Positions 33,886 through 43,460 are shown, counted from the first letter of the stretch. The stretch is 64,000 nucleotides of DNA from Leptolyngbya sp. O-77 (GCF_001548395.1 NZ_AP017367.1:2641001-2705000); one strand, 5' to 3'. Numbers and translations are program-made. The notes: generated by a model from the sequence alone, not told the origin.

Positions 33886-34944
33886 CTAGCGACCGACGGT
33901 TTGTTGAATGAGCTTGGCGAGTTGTTCGGCGCTGTCGGCGATCGCCAACCGTCCGGCTGCTGCTGCCATATCTGCAAGCTGGGGCGATCGCATCAGTTCC
34001 AGAACCTCGGCGGTGAGCTTGGCGGCGGTGAGTTCTTTTTGCTGAAAGACTTTGGCCGCACCTGCCCGCACGAAAGCGGCCGCGTTCACCGTTTGGTGAT
34101 CTTCGGCAGCGAAGGGGTAGGGAATCAGGATGGCAGGAAGATGGGCGATCGCCAGTTCTGTCAGCGTGCCCGCACCAGAGCGGCTGATGGCCAGCGTCGC
34201 CCGATGAAACAGTGCCGCCATATTGTCATAAAAGGGCAGCGCGAGATATTGCGGATGGCTGAGGCTCTTTGCCTCTGGGTCTGCGTCGCCCGTCAGGTGA
34301 ACGAGCCAAAAGCCCGCATCGAACCAGGCAGGCGCACACTCGCGCACCAAGCGGTTCACCGCCACTGCGCCCTGGCTGCCGCCGACAACCACAATCAGCG
34401 GCACGTCATCGGGAATCGGCAGTTGCAGCGGCGGCAGGGCCGACGGCTCTAGCCGAAAGGCATCGCGCACGGGCGTTCCAACGTGAACCGCCCTAGCGCG
34501 GGGCAGCCGCTGGATCGTCTCTTCAAAGCCCACCGCCACCACGCTGCACCAGGGACTCAGCAGCCGCGTCACTTTACCCGGCAGGGCGTTGGATTCATGC
34601 AAAATTGTCGGCAGACCGAGCGATCGCGCTGCCAGGATTGCCGGAGCAGCAATGTAGCCGCCCGTAGTAAACACGCCCTGAAAGTTGCCCGTTTGCAAGA
34701 GCGATCGCACCTGCACCACCGCCCCCAGCAGCCGCGCCAGCGTCTTCAGCGTGCCCAGCCCTGGCTTTCCCTGAAAGCCCTCCACCCGAATCGTATGCAG
34801 CGGATATTTTCCCGGCACAAGCTGCGTTTCCAAACGGTCGGGCACGCCCAGCCATTCAATGGTGTAGTGAGAAAGTTGCTCAGCCGTGGCGATCGCCGGA
34901 AACAGGTGTCCGCCCGTGCCGCTGGCCGCGATCAGGAGCTTCAT
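33886..34944 (-). CDS. murG: UDP-GlcNAc--lipid I N-acetylglucosaminyltransferase
   Basis: MurG makes lipid II at the inner face of the membrane, the last cytoplasmic step of peptidoglycan synthesis. The 352-residue protein has the N-terminal glycine-rich loop GTGGHLFPA at about residues 10-18, the HESNALPGKVTRLL segment, the second loop VVVGGSQGAVAVN in the C-terminal domain and ISRSGAGTLTELA for nucleotide binding, with PYPFAAEDHQTVNA after it. All are as expected for the GT28 family. Start ATG 34944 follows AGGAGC-type sequence poorly; no better start is seen. Confidence 0.95.
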   Translation of the reverse strand: MKLLIAASGTGGHLFPAIATAEQLSHYTIEWLGVPDRLETQLVPGKYPLHTIRVEGFQGKPGLGTLKTLARLLGAVVQVRSLLQTGNFQGVFTTGGYIAAPAILAARSLGLPTILHESNALPGKVTRLLSPWCSVVAVGFEETIQRLPRARAVHVGTPVRDAFRLEPSALPPLQLPIPDDVPLIVVVGGSQGAVAVNRLVRECAPAWFDAGFWLVHLTGDADPEAKSLSHPQYLALPFYDNMAALFHRATLAISRSGAGTLTELAIAHLPAILIPYPFAAEDHQTVNAAAFVRAGAAKVFQQKELTAAKLTAEVLELMRSPQLADMAAAAGRLAIADSAEQLAKLIQQTVGR

Positions 34945-35281
34945 GAGTGGGGATGACGGGGTGTGGGAGTGGGGAGTGTGGGGCGACGGGGTGTGGGTTT
35001 CTGAAAGGTGGAGCGCGAGAGAAGCTTCCGGATTCCGTGACGAACCGTGCGGATAGCGTCTACACTGTGTCTGGAATTGCTGCGCCTTTGAGGTTGAGTG
35101 AGTCGCTCGCAGATTTTGGATTTCGAGCGCGGCTTGGAAAAAGGCTTGCAGCCCAAACGTTTTAGTATCCTACCGTATCCCCATGCAGAAACCCCCTGAG
35201 TTTCCATTGCCCCTCTTGAATTTCCAGTTGAATTTCCAGTTGGCTCAGCCCATTGGGAAAGCCGTTGCCTCGCGGATCGGC
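34945..35281. other. Intergenic region upstream of murG
   Basis: No gene is seen. The left end (34951-34995) is a G-rich low-complexity stretch of GGGTGTGGGAGTGGGG-like units. The rest holds the divergent promoters of murG and the exported protein at 35282. Confidence 0.4.
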
Positions 35282-36163
35282 ATGACGCGCCGGGGCTGGC
35301 GGCGGGCAAATTTGGTAATTCCGGCGGTGGCACTGGGGGTGTTGCTGAGCTGGGCGGGTCGCGTGGGGGCGCAAACCACGCCTGCGCCCGCAGAACCGCC
35401 TGCGCCTGCGCCCGCCGTGCAAGCCGCCCCGGAGGAACTGACAGAGGCGATCGCCCGCCTGGATGCCGCTGCCAGCAGCCGCAACCTGCGAGACGTGATG
35501 CGCCTCTTTAGCCGCAGCTTTACCCATGCCGACGGGCTGACCTATGACACGCTCAGCACTGCGCTCCAAAAGTTTTGGGAACCCTACCGCAGCTTGAGCT
35601 ATCAGACGGTGCTGGATTCTTGGGAGCGAGATGGCAATGCGCTGATTGCTAATACAACGACGACGATTACGGGCACTCGCGATATCAACGGACGCATCGT
35701 GACGCTGAATTCTGTGCTGTCTACGCGGCAGCGCTATGAAAACGGACGCATTGTGTCTCAATCCGTGCTATCCGAGCGCACCGAAGTTTCTAGCGGCGAC
35801 CTCCCACCCAGCGTGCAGGTTCAGCTTCCGGCGCAGGTGCTGGTGGGGCAAAGCTTTGATTTTGATGTGATTGTGCAAGAACCGCTGGGCGATCGCCTCT
35901 TGCTGGGCGCAGCGATTGAGGAACCCGTGAATGCCGAGGGCTATCTCAGCGCCGCGCCGTTGAATTTGGAACTGCTATCGGCTGGGGGTTTGTTCAAAAC
36001 GGGTCAGGCTCCGGCGCTGCCGAGCGATCGCTGGATTACGGGGGTGCTGGTTCGCGAAGACGGCATTGTGCAGCATACTCGTCGTCTGCAAGTCGTCGAT
36101 GATCCGTCCCTGATTACCACGCCGCCGTCCGCCCCGCGCCGCCGCCTGCCTCGCCTGCGATAA
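35282..36163 (+). CDS. Exported protein with NTF2-like domain, unknown function
   Basis: Start ATG 35282 (293 residues) gives a basic N-terminus (MTRRGWRRA) and a hydrophobic signal (LVIPAVALGVLLSWAGRVGAQ) with probable cleavage after GAQ. A Pro/Ala linker leads to an NTF2-like region (about 50-165: LDAAASSRNLRDVMRLFSRSFTH, YDTLSTALQKFWEPYRSLSYQTVL). The C-terminal 110 residues are beta-rich, with VQLPAQVLVGQSFDFDVIVQEPLGDRLLLGA. I do not recognise a named family beyond the fold. It is probably periplasmic. An alternative start at 35183 adds 33 residues before the signal and is unlikely. Confidence 0.72.
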   Translation: MTRRGWRRANLVIPAVALGVLLSWAGRVGAQTTPAPAEPPAPAPAVQAAPEELTEAIARLDAAASSRNLRDVMRLFSRSFTHADGLTYDTLSTALQKFWEPYRSLSYQTVLDSWERDGNALIANTTTTITGTRDINGRIVTLNSVLSTRQRYENGRIVSQSVLSERTEVSSGDLPPSVQVQLPAQVLVGQSFDFDVIVQEPLGDRLLLGAAIEEPVNAEGYLSAAPLNLELLSAGGLFKTGQAPALPSDRWITGVLVREDGIVQHTRRLQVVDDPSLITTPPSAPRRRLPRLR

Positions 36164-36494
36164 GCAATTCTCTAAGCTTTTCTATAAGCTTTGAACCAGT
36201 CAGCTTTGAACCGGAAGCTTTGAATCGGGAGCTTTGAACTAGGTCATTGCGCTGGCAGAGGCGCTGTATCCCGCAGAACTATCCTGCGTTCCAGGCCGGA
36301 TTACGCCCGAAGCGCTCATCATCCAAAATTCTTATGGAACCTCTAGGGAAAACGAGTTGCCCGGTCACGGTTTTCACAGACTGGAGGCGATAGAATTTGG
36401 AGAGCCTAGGTTAAGCTTCTTTGCAAGCTGCCCTGCCTGCTTGTCTGCTGCAAGCCAAAATCGCGAAACTATCGAAACTCAAAATCGAAAGCCG
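36164..36494. other. Intergenic region before ndhL with AGCTTTGAA repeats
   Basis: These 331 bases hold four copies of AGCTTTGAA at 36187, 36202, 36216 and 36230, spaced 14-15 bases. A reading frame continues upstream of ndhL to 36357 but its residues are unlike the family. No other gene is seen. Confidence 0.6.
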
Positions 36495-36731
36495 ATGCTT
36501 ACCCTTTCCGACTCACTGCCGCTGGTTCCCCTGCTCTATGTTGCGCTGGCAGGTGCTTATCTGCTGGTGCTGCCGCTGCTGACGATGCTATATCTCAAGC
36601 AGCGGTGGTATACGGCTGGCTCCATTGAGCGGCTATTACTCTATTTCCTGGTGTTTTTCCTGTTTCCGGGATTGCTGCTGATCAGCCCGTTCCTCAATTT
36701 TCGCCCCGAAAAGCGACAGTTGGAAACTTGA
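36495..36731 (+). CDS. ndhL: NDH-1 complex subunit L
   Basis: NdhL is a small membrane subunit of the photosynthetic NDH-1 complex, found in cyanobacteria and chloroplasts and needed for CO2 uptake and cyclic electron flow. The 78-residue protein from ATG 36495 has two membrane helices, VPLLYVALAGAYLLVLPLL and ERLLLYFLVFFLFPGLLL, joined by YLKQRWYTAGSI, and ends in SPFLNFRPEKR, which all fit. The frame is open upstream but the family starts here. No other ndh gene is nearby. Confidence 0.92.
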   Translation: MLTLSDSLPLVPLLYVALAGAYLLVLPLLTMLYLKQRWYTAGSIERLLLYFLVFFLFPGLLLISPFLNFRPEKRQLET

Positions 36732-36973
36732 TAGAAATCTGAACTGGATGCCTGAGCGGAGATCAGCGGCTTTGGTGACGCAGATAAGCTGAGGGGCTGC
36801 TGGGTAGCTTTTTAGCCTGTCTGATAAGGCCCAGAAGTCATGCTGGGTCAGTTGAGATAAGGAAGAGCGATCGCTAGTGAGTGAAAGGGCGATCGCTCTA
36901 AGTGAAGCTAGATTTGGTTAAGTCGGGAGAGAGTTGCCAGGCAGACCAAGCTGAGAGATTCTGAGGCGAAGCT

Positions 36974-37189
36974 TTAGAGGGCGATCGCCGCTGTGTTGCT
37001 GAAGAGGGGTGCTGCTTCGGGGCGATATTGTGCACCGCGATAGGTGAGGTTGACGAAAGGCTGAACTGGCAGTTCAGAGGAGTGGCGCATCGTCATCTCA
37101 GCGCCGCGATAGCATCCATAGAAAGATTGGCTGGTAGCAGGCAGTTCGGTGCAGAGGGTATATTCGGTGCCGCGATAGGTCAGTTGCAT
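36974..37189 (-). CDS. DUF4278 small protein with YRG repeats
   Basis: The 71-residue protein contains three copies of a short motif: LTYRGTEY at the N-terminus, CYRGAEM in the middle and LTYRGAQY near the end. This is the mark of the cyanobacterial DUF4278 family. Function is unknown. No signal or membrane segment is present. A GAGA-rich stretch (TAGGAGAC complement) lies just before the ATG at 37189 as ribosome site. Confidence 0.85.
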   Translation of the reverse strand: MQLTYRGTEYTLCTELPATSQSFYGCYRGAEMTMRHSSELPVQPFVNLTYRGAQYRPEAAPLFSNTAAIAL

Positions 37190-37360
37190 GGTTGTGTCTC
37201 CTAGAGAGTGAAGCGGGGTGCGCCTCGTTTGATGTCCTTAGTTATACGGCGATCGCCCCTGGCGGCGCGATACTGAAAAGTTATGGACTTATTGCCCCTA
37301 CGACTCCTTAACTTTTCCGATCGCCTGATGGAAAATCGCTGCCCACTCCTTAACTGAGCA

Positions 37361-37843
37361 ATGGACGCAACTTATAAAACCTTTCGGGTTCGAGATTGGC
37401 AGCCGAGCGATCGCGCTGTTGCTGCCGAGCTAATTTACACAGTGCTGGCGGAGTACGGCCTCGGCTGCGAACCCGACGGAGCCGACCAGGACGTGCTTCA
37501 GGTGGAAACGGCGTATTGGGCAACAGGCGGCGAATTTTGGGTGGTGGAGCAAGCGGGCAGCCTCGTCGGCACGGCGGGCTACTACCCCATTCGCCGGGGT
37601 GAAAATGCCGTCGAGATTCGCAAAATGTACCTGCATCCGAGTGTGCGCGGTCAGGGCTTGGGCAAGTTTTTGCTGATGGAACTGGAGGGGGCGATCGCCC
37701 GCAGCGGCTATACACAAATCTGGATCGAAACCGCCAGCGTCTTGAAAGAAGCCGTCCTGCTCTACGAGCGACAGGGCTACGAACCCGCCAACGGTGTGGA
37801 AACGGCTCGATGCGATCGCGTCTATGTGAAATACCTCGCCTAA
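37361..37843 (+). CDS. GNAT-family N-acetyltransferase
   Basis: The 160-residue protein has the acetyl-CoA site of the GNAT fold: KMYLHPSVRGQGLGKFLLMELE (motif A, R/Q-x-x-G-x-G) preceded by the GTAGYYPI strand and followed by IWIETASVLKEAVLLYERQGYEPA (motif B). The substrate cannot be told. No operon partner; the ABC exporter gene ends convergently 62 bp downstream. Confidence 0.87.
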   Translation: MDATYKTFRVRDWQPSDRAVAAELIYTVLAEYGLGCEPDGADQDVLQVETAYWATGGEFWVVEQAGSLVGTAGYYPIRRGENAVEIRKMYLHPSVRGQGLGKFLLMELEGAIARSGYTQIWIETASVLKEAVLLYERQGYEPANGVETARCDRVYVKYLA

Positions 37844-37905
37844 GATTGCAGGCGCATGATCCTTGCAGGCGGATTGCGTTTGGCAAACCACGCCAAACCA
37901 CGCGC

Positions 37906-39750
37906 TTAACCCTCCAGCATTTGCAGCCGATACAAACTGGCATACAACCCGTTTTGTGCCAGCAGTTCCTCATGGCTGCCCGATTCCACCAGTTGTCCTC
38001 GCTTTAGCACCAGAATCCGATCCACGCTGCGAATGGTCGAGAGGCGGTGCGCGATGATGATGGCGGTGCGCCCTTCTAGCAGAGTTTCTAGCGCTTCCTG
38101 AATCAGGGATTCCGTACCCACGTCCAGGTTTGCAGTCGCCTCGTCCAGCACCAGGATCGGCGGATTGCGGATGGCGGCTCGCGCAAAGGCAAGAAGCTGC
38201 TTTTGCCCACCCGACAGGTTTGTGCCGCGCTGCCGCAGTTCTGTGTTGTAGCCCTGGGGCAATTGCTCGATAAATTTCGCCACGTTTGTCTGCTCTGCTG
38301 CCCGCTGGATTTCCGCCATCGAGTAACTCTCGCCCAGCGCAATGTTGCCCTTTACGTCGCCCGCAAACAAAAATCCGTCTTGTAAAATCACCGCCATTCG
38401 CCGCCGCAGTTCTGCCTGAGGCATCTCGCGAATGTCCACGCCATCTAGCAAAATGCGCCCGCTCGTTACTTCATACAGCCGACACAGCAGGCGAATGATC
38501 GAGCTTTTGCCCGCGCCCGTCGGCCCCACTAGCGCCACCTTCTCACCAGGGGCAATGGTGAAATCGAGGTCGCGCAGCACCAGTTCATCCGGTTTGTAGC
38601 CAAAGGAGACGTGATCGAAGCAAATCTCGCCGGGGGCTTGAGAAGGGGAAAGATGAACCGGAGGGGCCCCTCCATCCCCGACCTCCGGATCGCGGATTTC
38701 GATTGGCTCGACCAGGATGTCGCTAACTCGCTCTAGAGCAGTGAAGCCTGCTTGGATAGCGGTGAACTGTTCGGCAAATTCGCGCAGGGGGTCGAAAAGG
38801 CGCTGGGCAAAGAGAATAAAGGACGCTAGTGTGCCAAATAGCAGCGCTTCTTGTAAAACAAGTACGCCACCAAACCAGAGAACAGCGGCGATCGCCACCA
38901 GCGAGATCCACTCCAGCGTGGCCGACACCAGCGAGTCAAAAACAATCGTGCGATCGACCTCTTTGATGTAGCGCTGGTTGATCGTGCGAAAGAGTTCGGC
39001 ATTAAACGCCTCCCGCCGAAACAGTTGCACCACGTTAATGCCGACGATGTTTTCTTGCAGCGTGGCGTTGAGCGACGACAGTTCTTCGCGGGCCCGATAG
39101 TTGGCCTGCCGATATTTTCGCTGAAAGTAAATCGTGAGGATAGTAATGGGAATTAGCATGGCAATCAGCATGGATGCCAGTCGCCATTCCAGCGTGAACA
39201 TGGTCAGCGCAATGACGATGATGGAAAAGAGATTGCCAATGATCCCGATCGCCCCAGTGGAGAACACGTCGCCGAGCGCGTCTACGTCACTGGTCAGGCG
39301 CGTGATCAGTTTGCCAACTGGCGTGCGATCGAAAAAGCGCGTTGCCAGCGAAGTGACATGCAAGAACAAATCATTGCGAATGTCGGCAGTAATGCGCTGA
39401 CCCACCTTTTGCACCAGGAAACTCTGCAACCCATCGAACGTGAGCCGCACCACAATGGTGATTAACAACAGCACCACCAGCAGATTTAGCCCCTGCGCTA
39501 GGGTTAATCCCCGCAAAAAGCCCAGCACTGGCTCATTGCGAATTAGCGAAATGGCCTGCCCCACCAAAATCGGCTGCACCGCATCCCCAATCGCCGTCGG
39601 AATTAGCATTACTAGCGAAATCAGCAGCAGCCGCTGATGCCGCATGGCGTAGGGCAGAAGCATCTTGAGCAGTCGCCAGTCCGTCGGGCGCGGGGGGCGA
39701 CGGGTCGGGCTACGCTCCCATTCAGAGGAGTCGGCGGGGGATGAGGTCAT
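37906..39750 (-). CDS. ABC exporter, fused permease-ATPase (MsbA/ABCB type)
   Basis: The 614-residue half-transporter has a six-helix membrane domain (about 30-345) and an ATPase domain (about 375-610). Walker A is VGPTGAGKSSI, the signature is NLSGGQKQLL, Walker B is PILVLDEATANLD and the H-loop is IIAHRLSTI; all are intact. It should act as a homodimer or with a partner to export lipid, peptide or drug; no substrate gene is adjacent. The coupling-helix region YFQRKYRQANYRAREELSSLNATLQEN is typical of ABCB proteins. Confidence 0.92.
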   Translation of the reverse strand: MTSSPADSSEWERSPTRRPPRPTDWRLLKMLLPYAMRHQRLLLISLVMLIPTAIGDAVQPILVGQAISLIRNEPVLGFLRGLTLAQGLNLLVVLLLITIVVRLTFDGLQSFLVQKVGQRITADIRNDLFLHVTSLATRFFDRTPVGKLITRLTSDVDALGDVFSTGAIGIIGNLFSIIVIALTMFTLEWRLASMLIAMLIPITILTIYFQRKYRQANYRAREELSSLNATLQENIVGINVVQLFRREAFNAELFRTINQRYIKEVDRTIVFDSLVSATLEWISLVAIAAVLWFGGVLVLQEALLFGTLASFILFAQRLFDPLREFAEQFTAIQAGFTALERVSDILVEPIEIRDPEVGDGGAPPVHLSPSQAPGEICFDHVSFGYKPDELVLRDLDFTIAPGEKVALVGPTGAGKSSIIRLLCRLYEVTSGRILLDGVDIREMPQAELRRRMAVILQDGFLFAGDVKGNIALGESYSMAEIQRAAEQTNVAKFIEQLPQGYNTELRQRGTNLSGGQKQLLAFARAAIRNPPILVLDEATANLDVGTESLIQEALETLLEGRTAIIIAHRLSTIRSVDRILVLKRGQLVESGSHEELLAQNGLYASLYRLQMLEG

Positions 39751-39869
39751 GGATTAAGGCAGGGCGAGGAATGCACAAGCTTAACTGTAGCGTAGTGTGG
39801 AAGGGGGTGATAATCCTCCACCTGTCTGATTCCTAATCCCCACAATCCCTAATCTCCAATTCCTTCTCC

Positions 39870-40955
39870 ATGCTGCTTAAACGGTTTCCTGCGCTGGTGC
39901 TGCTGGTCTTTATCCCGATTTCGCTGCTGGCGCACGGGCAGGACTGGGGCGATGCGGCGGTGTTTGTCACGTCGGCACTGGCGATCGCCCCGCTGGCGGT
40001 CTTCCTCAGCCGCGCCACGGAGGAACTGGCGCTGGCGCTGGGGCCAACCGTCGGCGGACTCATGAACGCCGTATTTGGCAACGCGACAGAACTCATCATT
40101 TCGCTGGCGGCGCTGCGGCAGGGACTCGTGGATCTGGTTAAGGCCAGCATCACGGGCAGCATTTTGGGCGACTTGCTGCTGGTGTTGGGGCTGGCGATGC
40201 TGCTGGGTGGTTTGAAATACAAAGAGCAGTCGTTTGAGCCGATTGTGGTACGGGTGAACGGTTCATCCATGACGCTGGCGGTGACGGCGATCGCCCTGCC
40301 CACGATCGTTATCAACACGTCCCATGTGGTCGATGCTCAGGATATTACCAGCCTGTCTATCTTTGTGGCGGTGGTGCTGATGCTGGTGTACGGACTGACG
40401 TTAGTGTTTTCGCTGAAGACCCACAGCTACCTCTACGACGTGTGCAAGGCCAAACAAGACCCGCTGCTGCTGACAGATGAGGTGGACGGGCGATCGCCCC
40501 TGTGGGTGTGGGTTGTCGTTCTGCTGCTGGCAACGGCGGGCATTGCCATCGAGTCGGAACTGTTTGTGGGCGTGGTGGAGGAGGTGATTGCCGACTGGGC
40601 GCTGACACCACTGTTTACGGGCGTGGTGCTGCTGCCGCTGTTGGGCGATGTGTCGGGCTATGTGACGGCGGTGCGCGTGGCGATGAAGAACAACATGGAT
40701 CTGCCCGTGTCGGTGGCGATGGGGTCGAGCCTTCTGGTGGCGCTGTTTGTGGCTCCGGTGCTGGTGCTGGTGGGGCAGGCGGTGGGCCAGCCGATGGATC
40801 TGGACTTTAACCCATTTGAGGTAAGCAGCGTGGCAATCGCCGTGTTTATCGTCAACCTGATCAGCCTGAACGGGCGATCAAACTGGCTGGACGGGACGCT
40901 GCTGCTGGCGACCTACGCGATTTTGGCGGCGGCGTTTTATTACCATCCGGCGTAA
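39870..40955 (+). CDS. Ca2+/H+ antiporter (CAX family) with altered second motif
   Basis: The 361-residue protein has about eleven helices in two alpha-repeat halves. The first repeat motif is intact (FGNATELIISLAALRQG near residue 69). In the second repeat the usual G-N-A-A-E is replaced by GDVSGYVTAVRVAMKNNMD: Asn is Asp and the ion-binding Glu is Gly. The flanking VAMGSSLLVALFVAPVLVL is normal, so this is a real CAX protein. Cyanobacterial CAX supports salt and calcium tolerance. Loss of one transport carboxylate may change ion selectivity or activity. Confidence 0.88.
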   Translation: MLLKRFPALVLLVFIPISLLAHGQDWGDAAVFVTSALAIAPLAVFLSRATEELALALGPTVGGLMNAVFGNATELIISLAALRQGLVDLVKASITGSILGDLLLVLGLAMLLGGLKYKEQSFEPIVVRVNGSSMTLAVTAIALPTIVINTSHVVDAQDITSLSIFVAVVLMLVYGLTLVFSLKTHSYLYDVCKAKQDPLLLTDEVDGRSPLWVWVVVLLLATAGIAIESELFVGVVEEVIADWALTPLFTGVVLLPLLGDVSGYVTAVRVAMKNNMDLPVSVAMGSSLLVALFVAPVLVLVGQAVGQPMDLDFNPFEVSSVAIAVFIVNLISLNGRSNWLDGTLLLATYAILAAAFYYHPA

Positions 40956-41133
40956 GGGAGAAAATACCCGTTTGCGCCACTATCTAGCGCGGCTACATCG
41001 CAAAACATTGTGCTATTCCAAATCCGTAGAGATGCTGAAGCACTCGATCCGAGTGTTACTGCACTACCTAAAATTTGGTGATGTACCTGTCCCTCAATGA
41101 ATCATATTCCTATTCAGCAACGCCTTTTCTTAC

Positions 41134-41529
41134 TTATGCCGAAATCAGTTTGCGTTTGAGCCAGATGTCTTCGCGGGCGTGGAGATAGCGCGGATCGGGG
41201 CTGAGGGCGATCGCCTGCTCAAAGTTTTCCAGCGCGTTGCCGTAGGCCTGCATTTCGGCAAACAGTAGCCCCCGGTTAAACCAGGCTTGATGATAGTCGG
41301 GCTGCATTGCCACGGCGCGGTCGTAGGAATCCAGTGCTTCGGCGTAGCGCTTCAGGCCGCACAGGGCATTGCCACGGTTGTTCCAGGCTTTGCAGTAGCC
41401 AGGATCGAGGGCGATCGCCCGGTCAAACGCTGCCACGGCTTCTGAAAATTGCTCCGTTTCGCACAGGGCGCAGCCATGGCCGTCCCAAAATTCCGGTTGG
41501 TTTTGATTGTGATCGAGATTCATCGTCAT
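41134..41529 (-). CDS. TPR-repeat protein
   Basis: The 131-residue protein from ATG 41529 consists mainly of three tetratricopeptide repeats: ALCETEQFSEAVAAFDRAIALDPGY, ALCGLKRYAEALDSYDRAVAMQPDY and LFAEMQAYGNALENFEQAIALSPD. TPRs bind other proteins; the partner is unknown. No signal peptide. The frame runs on to 41628 through low-complexity residues encoded by GGTTGCGG-type repeats, which I exclude. Confidence 0.83.
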   Translation of the reverse strand: MTMNLDHNQNQPEFWDGHGCALCETEQFSEAVAAFDRAIALDPGYCKAWNNRGNALCGLKRYAEALDSYDRAVAMQPDYHQAWFNRGLLFAEMQAYGNALENFEQAIALSPDPRYLHAREDIWLKRKLISA

Positions 41530-41834
41530 TCTTGCCTTGGGTGCAATAGGGTTTTGCAGGGTGCAGGGGTTGCGGTTCGCAGGGTTGCGGTTTGCAGGTT
41601 GCAATTCGCACTGGCAATTCGCATTCATTCTGCAAATTTATTCTGCAAAAAATTGCCGCGCCCCTGGAGACGGCTTTCTAGCCAGTCCAAGTGGGGTTTT
41701 CTTCCGCCAAGTACGGGCTTTGCCCATTCCTTTTCGCAGTGCGCTGGATCTCAATTCAGAATTTTCTCTGATCTCTGGCGCTTGCCCCTGACCCTTGTCC
41801 TAGGATGAGAGGCAGTTCCCTCGCCGCATATACT
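41530..41834. other. Intergenic region between TPR and CHASE2 genes
   Basis: The left 60 bases hold imperfect GGTTGCGGTTCGCAG repeats (41567-41612). The rest has no gene and must contain the divergent promoters. Confidence 0.4.
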
Positions 41835-43310
41835 ATGACTCCTCCATCGGGTGATCGCCTATTGGGTTTAACGCGCAAACGGCTGAAGGCGCTGCGGGCG
41901 CTAGCGGCGACGCTGGGCGTGGCGAGTTTGTCTGTGACGGGGGCAGTTGTGGCGGTGCGCCAGTTAGGGCTGTTGCAAGGTACTGAGCTAGATACCTACG
42001 ATTCGCTGGTGCGGCGATCGCCCGACTTGGGCCCCGACGAGCGGCTGCTGGTGGTGGGCATTTCCGACCAAGATATTCAATCGCTGAGCCAGCCTGATAT
42101 CCACGACGGCACATTGGCACAAGTGCTACAAAATCTGGAGCAGGGGGAACCGCGAGTGATTGCGCTGGATGTGGGGCGCGACCTGCCCGTGGGCGAGGGG
42201 CGAGGGGAACTGCTGCGCGTGCTGCAAGAGAGCGATCGCATCCTTGCTGCCTGCACCCTCAGCAAAGCCAATGAACCCAGCCTTGCGCCGCCCCCTAGCG
42301 TGCCCGACGAGCGGGTTGCCTTTGCCGATCTGCCCTTCGATCCTAGGGGCATAATCCGCCGCGCTAGCCTGGTGATTACCGATCCGCTGCGGCTGCCCCA
42401 GGAAACGGCGCATCGCTGCAACACGCCCGCCGCCCACAATCCGCTGGTTTCTCTGGGTTTGTCAATGGCACTGCTTTACTTGCAAGCCGAGAATATTACT
42501 GCCGTTCCTGCCCCCAACGGCGAAATTCAGTTGGGCCAGGCATTGCTGAAACCACTGGCAGAAGGACAGACCGCAGGCTATCGGCATACAGGCGCGACGG
42601 ACTATCAGATCATGCTGCGCTATCGCTCGGCGCAACATGCCGCGCCTGTGGTCAGTTTGATGGACGTGCTGCAAAACCAGGTGCCATCTGACCTGATTCG
42701 AGATCGCATGGTCATCATCGGCTATACCTCCAGCATCAAGAAAGACCTGTTTCAAACGCCCTACAGCGGTGACAGCGATGGTGGTGAACCCACTCCAGGG
42801 GCAATTCTGCACGCCCAGATCGCCAGCCACTTGGTCAGCGCGGCCAAGGGAGAGCGGGCCCTGGTGTGGTACTGGCCGCTGGCAGTGGAAATGCTCTGGA
42901 TGTTGGGCTGGTCGCTGGTGGGCGGGGCGATCGCCTGGTTGATTACCAAAGCCCACTGGTTCTTGATTGCTGAGGGTGTGGCGGTGCTGGTGCTGGCGGG
43001 TTTGTCATACCTGCTGTTTCTGCAAGGCGGCTGGGTGCCCCTTGCGCCAGCGGCGATCGCCCTCCTCAGCACCGCCCTCGCCGTCGTCATCCTCGACCGC
43101 GCCACTAAAGGTGGCTACACCGAAGCCCTGTTCGAGCAAATGAAAGAAAAAGTGCAGGGCGTGATCAAGCCCACCGTCGAAATCGACCAGGAAAAACGCG
43201 CCCGCCAGGTCGCCGAAATCACCGAAAGCAGCTACTTCAAAGACCTCCAGCAGCGGGCCCGGGAAATCCGAGAACGGCGGGCGCGGGAGGCGGAGGGGAT
43301 GGATGGGTGA
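41835..43310 (+). CDS. CHASE2-domain membrane protein without output domain
   Basis: The 491-residue protein starts with a membrane helix (about 18-40, ATLGVASLSVTGAVVAV), then an extracytoplasmic CHASE2 domain (about 45-330) with LDTYDSLVRRSPDLGPDERLLVVGISDQDI and the MVIIGYTSSIKKDLFQTPY end. Three further helices follow (about 345-425). The C-terminal 65 residues are a charged coiled coil (EKRARQVAEITESSYFKDLQQ). CHASE2 normally feeds a kinase or cyclase, but no catalytic domain is present. Start ATG 41835 is chosen over a possible GTG or ATG further upstream at 41805. Confidence 0.85.
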   Translation: MTPPSGDRLLGLTRKRLKALRALAATLGVASLSVTGAVVAVRQLGLLQGTELDTYDSLVRRSPDLGPDERLLVVGISDQDIQSLSQPDIHDGTLAQVLQNLEQGEPRVIALDVGRDLPVGEGRGELLRVLQESDRILAACTLSKANEPSLAPPPSVPDERVAFADLPFDPRGIIRRASLVITDPLRLPQETAHRCNTPAAHNPLVSLGLSMALLYLQAENITAVPAPNGEIQLGQALLKPLAEGQTAGYRHTGATDYQIMLRYRSAQHAAPVVSLMDVLQNQVPSDLIRDRMVIIGYTSSIKKDLFQTPYSGDSDGGEPTPGAILHAQIASHLVSAAKGERALVWYWPLAVEMLWMLGWSLVGGAIAWLITKAHWFLIAEGVAVLVLAGLSYLLFLQGGWVPLAPAAIALLSTALAVVILDRATKGGYTEALFEQMKEKVQGVIKPTVEIDQEKRARQVAEITESSYFKDLQQRAREIRERRAREAEGMDG

Positions 43311-43324
43311 TGGGGGGAGGGGCG

Positions 43325-43410
43325 GAAAAAATGAAAAACGAAAAACGAAACCTCTTCGTTCTTCGTTCTTCGTTCTTCTCTCTTCGTTCTTCATTCTTCA
43401 TTCTTCTCCC
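43325..43410 (-). repeat. GAAGAAC/GAAGAAT heptamer array
   Basis: Units of TTCGTTC and TTCATTC (complement of GAACGAA-type heptamers) run from the end of the CHASE2 gene toward the MFS gene, preceded by AAAAACG units in the other sense. It is the same monomer family as at 13891 and 58910. Confidence 0.85.
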
Positions 43411-43460
43411 TCTCCTCACTCCAACACTCCATTCCCCAACACTTCCGCCAAGCAGGGGAT

